In this document: piece after piece, positions 61,593 through 64,000 of the stretch
Position numbering within the stretch: position 1 is the first letter of the stretch
How the letters are laid out: every line of letters starts with the position of its first letter
Source: an uncultured Lachnospiraceae bacterium
GTDB lineage: Bacteria; Bacillota; Clostridia; Lachnospirales; Lachnospiraceae
Assembly (NCBI GenBank): GCA_910578175.1
Contig: CAJTPF010000001.1
Span: forward strand, 31,604-95,603
Length of the DNA stretch: 64,000 nt
Direction of reading: 5' to 3'
Program-made: the position numbers and the translations under genes
The notes under the pieces: model-generated
Told to the model about the DNA's origin: nothing
The model's database searches: none
Seen by the model: the letters and a program-made list of their open reading frames with translations, nothing else

Positions 61593-61850
61593 ATGAAAGA
61601 ATTTAAGTATACCATTAAAGACGAGGTGGGACTTCATGCAAGACCGGCAGGCTTACTGGTAAAGGAAGCAAAGAAGTATTCATCAAAGATCACGATCTGT
61701 GCCAATGGAAAATGTTCGGAGGCCACGAAACTGATGGCGGTCATGGCCATGGGAATCAAACAGGGACAGGAAGTTACTGTTACGATTGAAGGAGAAGATG
61801 AAGCGGTGGCAGAACAGGAATTAAAGGAGTTTTTTATGTCTAGTCTCTAA
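61593..61850 (+). CDS. ptsH: HPr phosphocarrier protein of the PTS
   Basis: 85 residues from ATG at 61593, which puts the phosphorylated histidine of VGLHARPAGLLV exactly at position 15, as in other HPr proteins; GTG at 61581 is the alternative. It accepts phosphate from enzyme I and passes it to sugar-specific EII proteins. At the place of the regulatory Ser46 of Firmicutes HPr this protein has Lys (SEATKLMAVMAMG), so it should not be controlled by HPr kinase in the usual way. It is followed 49 bases later by ptsI. Confidence 0.93.
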   Translation: MKEFKYTIKDEVGLHARPAGLLVKEAKKYSSKITICANGKCSEATKLMAVMAMGIKQGQEVTVTIEGEDEAVAEQELKEFFMSSL

Positions 61851-61899
61851 TCAAAAGAAGAAACGATTTATGCAGTGTTGCGGAGGAAAGGTATAAGGA

Positions 61900-63513
61900 A
61901 TGGAAAAAATAAATGGAAAATCCATATTTAACGGAATTGCAATAGGAAAAATTTTATTTTATTCAAAAGATGCCGGACAGGTGAAAAGAGTTAAGATCAC
62001 GGATCCCCGGGCGGAGATGGAACGATACAACAAGGCGAAAGAGAAAGCGGTGGAAGAATTAAATGCCATTTATGCCAGGGCGGTAAAAGAAGTGGGAGAG
62101 CTGAATGCCCGGGTATTTGAGGTACATGCCATGATGCTGGAGGACGACACGTTTCATGATTCCATACAAAATATCATCGAAACCCAGCATGTAAATGCAG
62201 AATATGCGGTGGCTACCACGGGTGACAATCTGTCTGCCATGTTTGCGGAAATGGAAGACGAATATTTCCGTGCAAGAGCCATTGATGTAAAAGATATCGC
62301 GGAGAGGGTTATTTCCATTTTGCTGGGGAAATCCCGATCCAATGATATCGGTAACGAACCGGTCATTATCGTGGCGGAGGATCTGGCGCCCAGCGAAACC
62401 GTACAGATGGATAAAGAAAAACTGCTGGCTTTTGTAACACGGCTGGGTTCCGCCAATTCCCATACGGCGATTCTGGCAAGGACCATGAACCTGCCGGCGC
62501 TGGTCGGGGTGGATATCCGGGAAGAATGGAACGGAAAAACAGCGGTTGTGGATGGGTCTGCCGGAGAACTGATCATAGAACCGGATGAAGCCACTTTGGC
62601 GGAAATGAGGGAAAGACAGGAAGAAATCGCCAGGAACAGGGAATTGCTTGAGAATCTCAAAGGAAAAGAAGATATTACCCGCAGCGGTAAGAAAATAAAA
62701 TTATATGCAAATATCGGCGGAACCGGTGATGTGGCAAATGTGATCAAAAATGACGGGGCAGGCATCGGATTATTCCGAAGTGAGTTTCTGTATCTGGAAT
62801 CCGGTGATTATCCTTCAGAAAATGACCAGTTTCAGGCGTATAGGACCGTAGCGGAAAACATGGCGGGTAAGAAAGTCATAATCCGAACGCTGGACATTGG
62901 AGCCGATAAACAGGTGGATTATTTCCGCCTGGAGAAAGAAGAAAATCCGGCGATGGGATACCGGGCCATACGGATCTGCCTGGACCGGACGGATATTTTT
63001 AAGACCCAGCTCCGGGCGCTTTATCGTGCCAGCGCCTACGGCAGCATCGGAATCATGTTTCCCATGATCATCAGTGTGGAGGAAGTCAGACAGATTAAAA
63101 CCATTGTGGAAGAAGTGAAAAAAGAACTGGATGAACAACAGATCCAATATGGAAGTGTGGAGCTGGGCATTATGATAGAAACGCCTGCGGCAGTGATGAT
63201 CAGCGATCTGCTGGCAGAGGAAGTGGATTTCTTCAGTATCGGCACCAATGATCTGACCCAGTATACACTGGCCATTGACCGCCAGAATTCCAGACTGGAT
63301 CATATATATGATGCCCATCATGAAGCGGTTCTCCGGATGATCCGGATGGTAGTGGAAAACGGTCACAAACATAATATATGGGTGGGGATCTGCGGAGAAC
63401 TGGGAGCAGATTTAAGCCTGACCCGGGAATTCATCCGGATGGGGATTGATGAACTATCGGTATCACCGGGAGCTATTTTGCCGATACGAAAAATCATCCG
63501 GGAAACGGAATAA
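61900..63513 (+). CDS. ptsI: PTS enzyme I (phosphoenolpyruvate-protein phosphotransferase)
   Basis: 537 residues; transfers phosphate from PEP to HPr. The active-site histidine is in SANSHTAILARTMNLPALVG, the PEP-binding region includes GIGLFRSEFLYL and NPAMGYRAIRI, and the C-terminal catalytic cysteine is in WVGICGELGAD. GGAGGAAAGG precedes the ATG. Somewhat shorter than the 570-575 residues of E. coli and Bacillus enzyme I, but without missing motifs. Confidence 0.96.
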   Translation: MEKINGKSIFNGIAIGKILFYSKDAGQVKRVKITDPRAEMERYNKAKEKAVEELNAIYARAVKEVGELNARVFEVHAMMLEDDTFHDSIQNIIETQHVNAEYAVATTGDNLSAMFAEMEDEYFRARAIDVKDIAERVISILLGKSRSNDIGNEPVIIVAEDLAPSETVQMDKEKLLAFVTRLGSANSHTAILARTMNLPALVGVDIREEWNGKTAVVDGSAGELIIEPDEATLAEMRERQEEIARNRELLENLKGKEDITRSGKKIKLYANIGGTGDVANVIKNDGAGIGLFRSEFLYLESGDYPSENDQFQAYRTVAENMAGKKVIIRTLDIGADKQVDYFRLEKEENPAMGYRAIRICLDRTDIFKTQLRALYRASAYGSIGIMFPMIISVEEVRQIKTIVEEVKKELDEQQIQYGSVELGIMIETPAAVMISDLLAEEVDFFSIGTNDLTQYTLAIDRQNSRLDHIYDAHHEAVLRMIRMVVENGHKHNIWVGICGELGADLSLTREFIRMGIDELSVSPGAILPIRKIIRETE

Positions 63514-63588
63514 AGCGGAAATAAAAATGAACGGTAGATTACGGAAGAAAGGTAACACAGACAGGCATGTGAAAAAGGTATAAAAGAA

Positions 63589-64000
63589 ATGATCGATTAT
63601 GAAAACAGCACACGCGGGAAAAAAGCCATGGAATTATTTAAACAGGGATATAACTGCTCTCAGGCGGTATTTCTGGCATTTTCAGATCTGTATGATATGG
63701 ATGAAAAAACGGCGGCAAGGCTTAGTTCCTCCTTTGGCGGCGGTATGGGGCGGTTACGGGAGGTCTGCGGTACCGTAAGCGGAATGTTTATGGCGGCAGG
63801 AATGTTATTCGGTTATGATTCGCCGGAAACAGGGAAGATCAAGGCGGAACACTATGCCAGGATACAAAAGCTGGCGGGAGAATTTACGGAAATCAACGGT
63901 TCCATTGTCTGCCGAGAATTACTTGGAACGCTGGCCGGCGGGAAAAGCCCGGTTCCGGAGCAGAGAACAAAAGAGTATTACAGGAAGAGGCCCTGCGTTC
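63589..64000 (+). CDS. C_GCAxxG_C_C-family protein (partial)
   Basis: 137 codons visible, continuing past the window end. The N-terminal GYNCSQAVFLAF cysteine, the LREVCGTVSGMFMAAG block and later cysteines in SIVCRELLG and KRPC follow the C_GCAxxG_C_C spacing of this small redox-like or metal-binding family. The ATG is 75 bases after ptsI with only a weak ribosome site (AAAAGAAAT). Function of the family is unknown. Confidence 0.8.
   Translation, partial: MIDYENSTRGKKAMELFKQGYNCSQAVFLAFSDLYDMDEKTAARLSSSFGGGMGRLREVCGTVSGMFMAAGMLFGYDSPETGKIKAEHYARIQKLAGEFTEINGSIVCRELLGTLAGGKSPVPEQRTKEYYRKRPCV

Overview
The window looks like a chromosome segment of a low-to-mid GC, endospore-forming member of the Clostridia, most likely family Lachnospiraceae. 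The basis is gene content: LL-diaminopimelate aminotransferase (DapL), a GlnA-ANTAR pair, clostridial GltB/GltD, an ECF sigma gene followed by a DUF6033-like protein, a Cthe_2159-like lipoprotein, a PdaB-like polysaccharide deacetylase, a C_GCAxxG_C_C protein, strong AGGAGG-type ribosome sites and sigma-A promoters. No ribosomal RNA genes are present; there is one tRNA-Gly(GCC).

Layout. 1-4.6 kb: the end of an unknown membrane protein, a carbohydrate-binding lipoprotein, and a secreted CHAP/SH3/ricin/FN3 protein. 4.6-12.5 kb: a polysaccharide deacetylase gene (minus strand) split by a nested pair of serine-recombinase elements. 12.5-20.8 kb: L,D-transpeptidase, glnA with an ANTAR regulator, dapL, two COG0523-type GTPases and a metallo-beta-lactamase-fold protein. 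20.9-25.1 kb: an ECF sigma factor with four uncharacterised proteins. 25.2-29.9 kb: a BceRS-BceAB-like peptide sensing and export module. 29.9-33.2 kb: a truncated SPFH gene with an Arc-like protein, a GH25/LysM lysozyme and two XRE regulators, one broken by an amber codon. 33.4-43.6 kb: surface-polysaccharide membrane genes, catalase, proA, and an MBOAT/SGNH O-acetylation pair. 43.8-47.3 kb: three consecutive surface proteins with starch-module-like domains. 47.4-64 kb: housekeeping genes (lipid kinase, rpoD, gltBD, signal peptidase, pepF, nitroreductase, degV, ptsHI).

The most notable system is the nested insertion. Element A (about 1.9 kb without its guest) carries only a 40-codon ORF and a large serine recombinase, and sits between codons 70 and 71 of a 261-codon PdaB-like deacetylase gene. 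Element B (about 5.2 kb) carries its own serine recombinase, a TnpW-like small protein and a 1055-residue hybrid histidine kinase, and sits inside the recombinase gene of A, at its NFD/RP motif. Both junction pairs share short cores and have imperfect terminal inverted repeats. Removing B in silico restores a 533-residue recombinase A; removing A restores the complete deacetylase. This resembles the sporulation-linked intervening elements known for sigK, but with a two-step nested dependency. A mother-cell-type -10 sequence lies upstream of the deacetylase start.

Other themes: nitrogen assimilation (glnA with a terminator in its leader and an ANTAR gene downstream; gltBD); cell-wall and surface remodelling (CHAP, deacetylase, L,D-transpeptidase, GH25, O-acetylation genes, starch-module-like surface proteins); and PTS carbon uptake with an HPr that lacks the regulatory serine at position 46.
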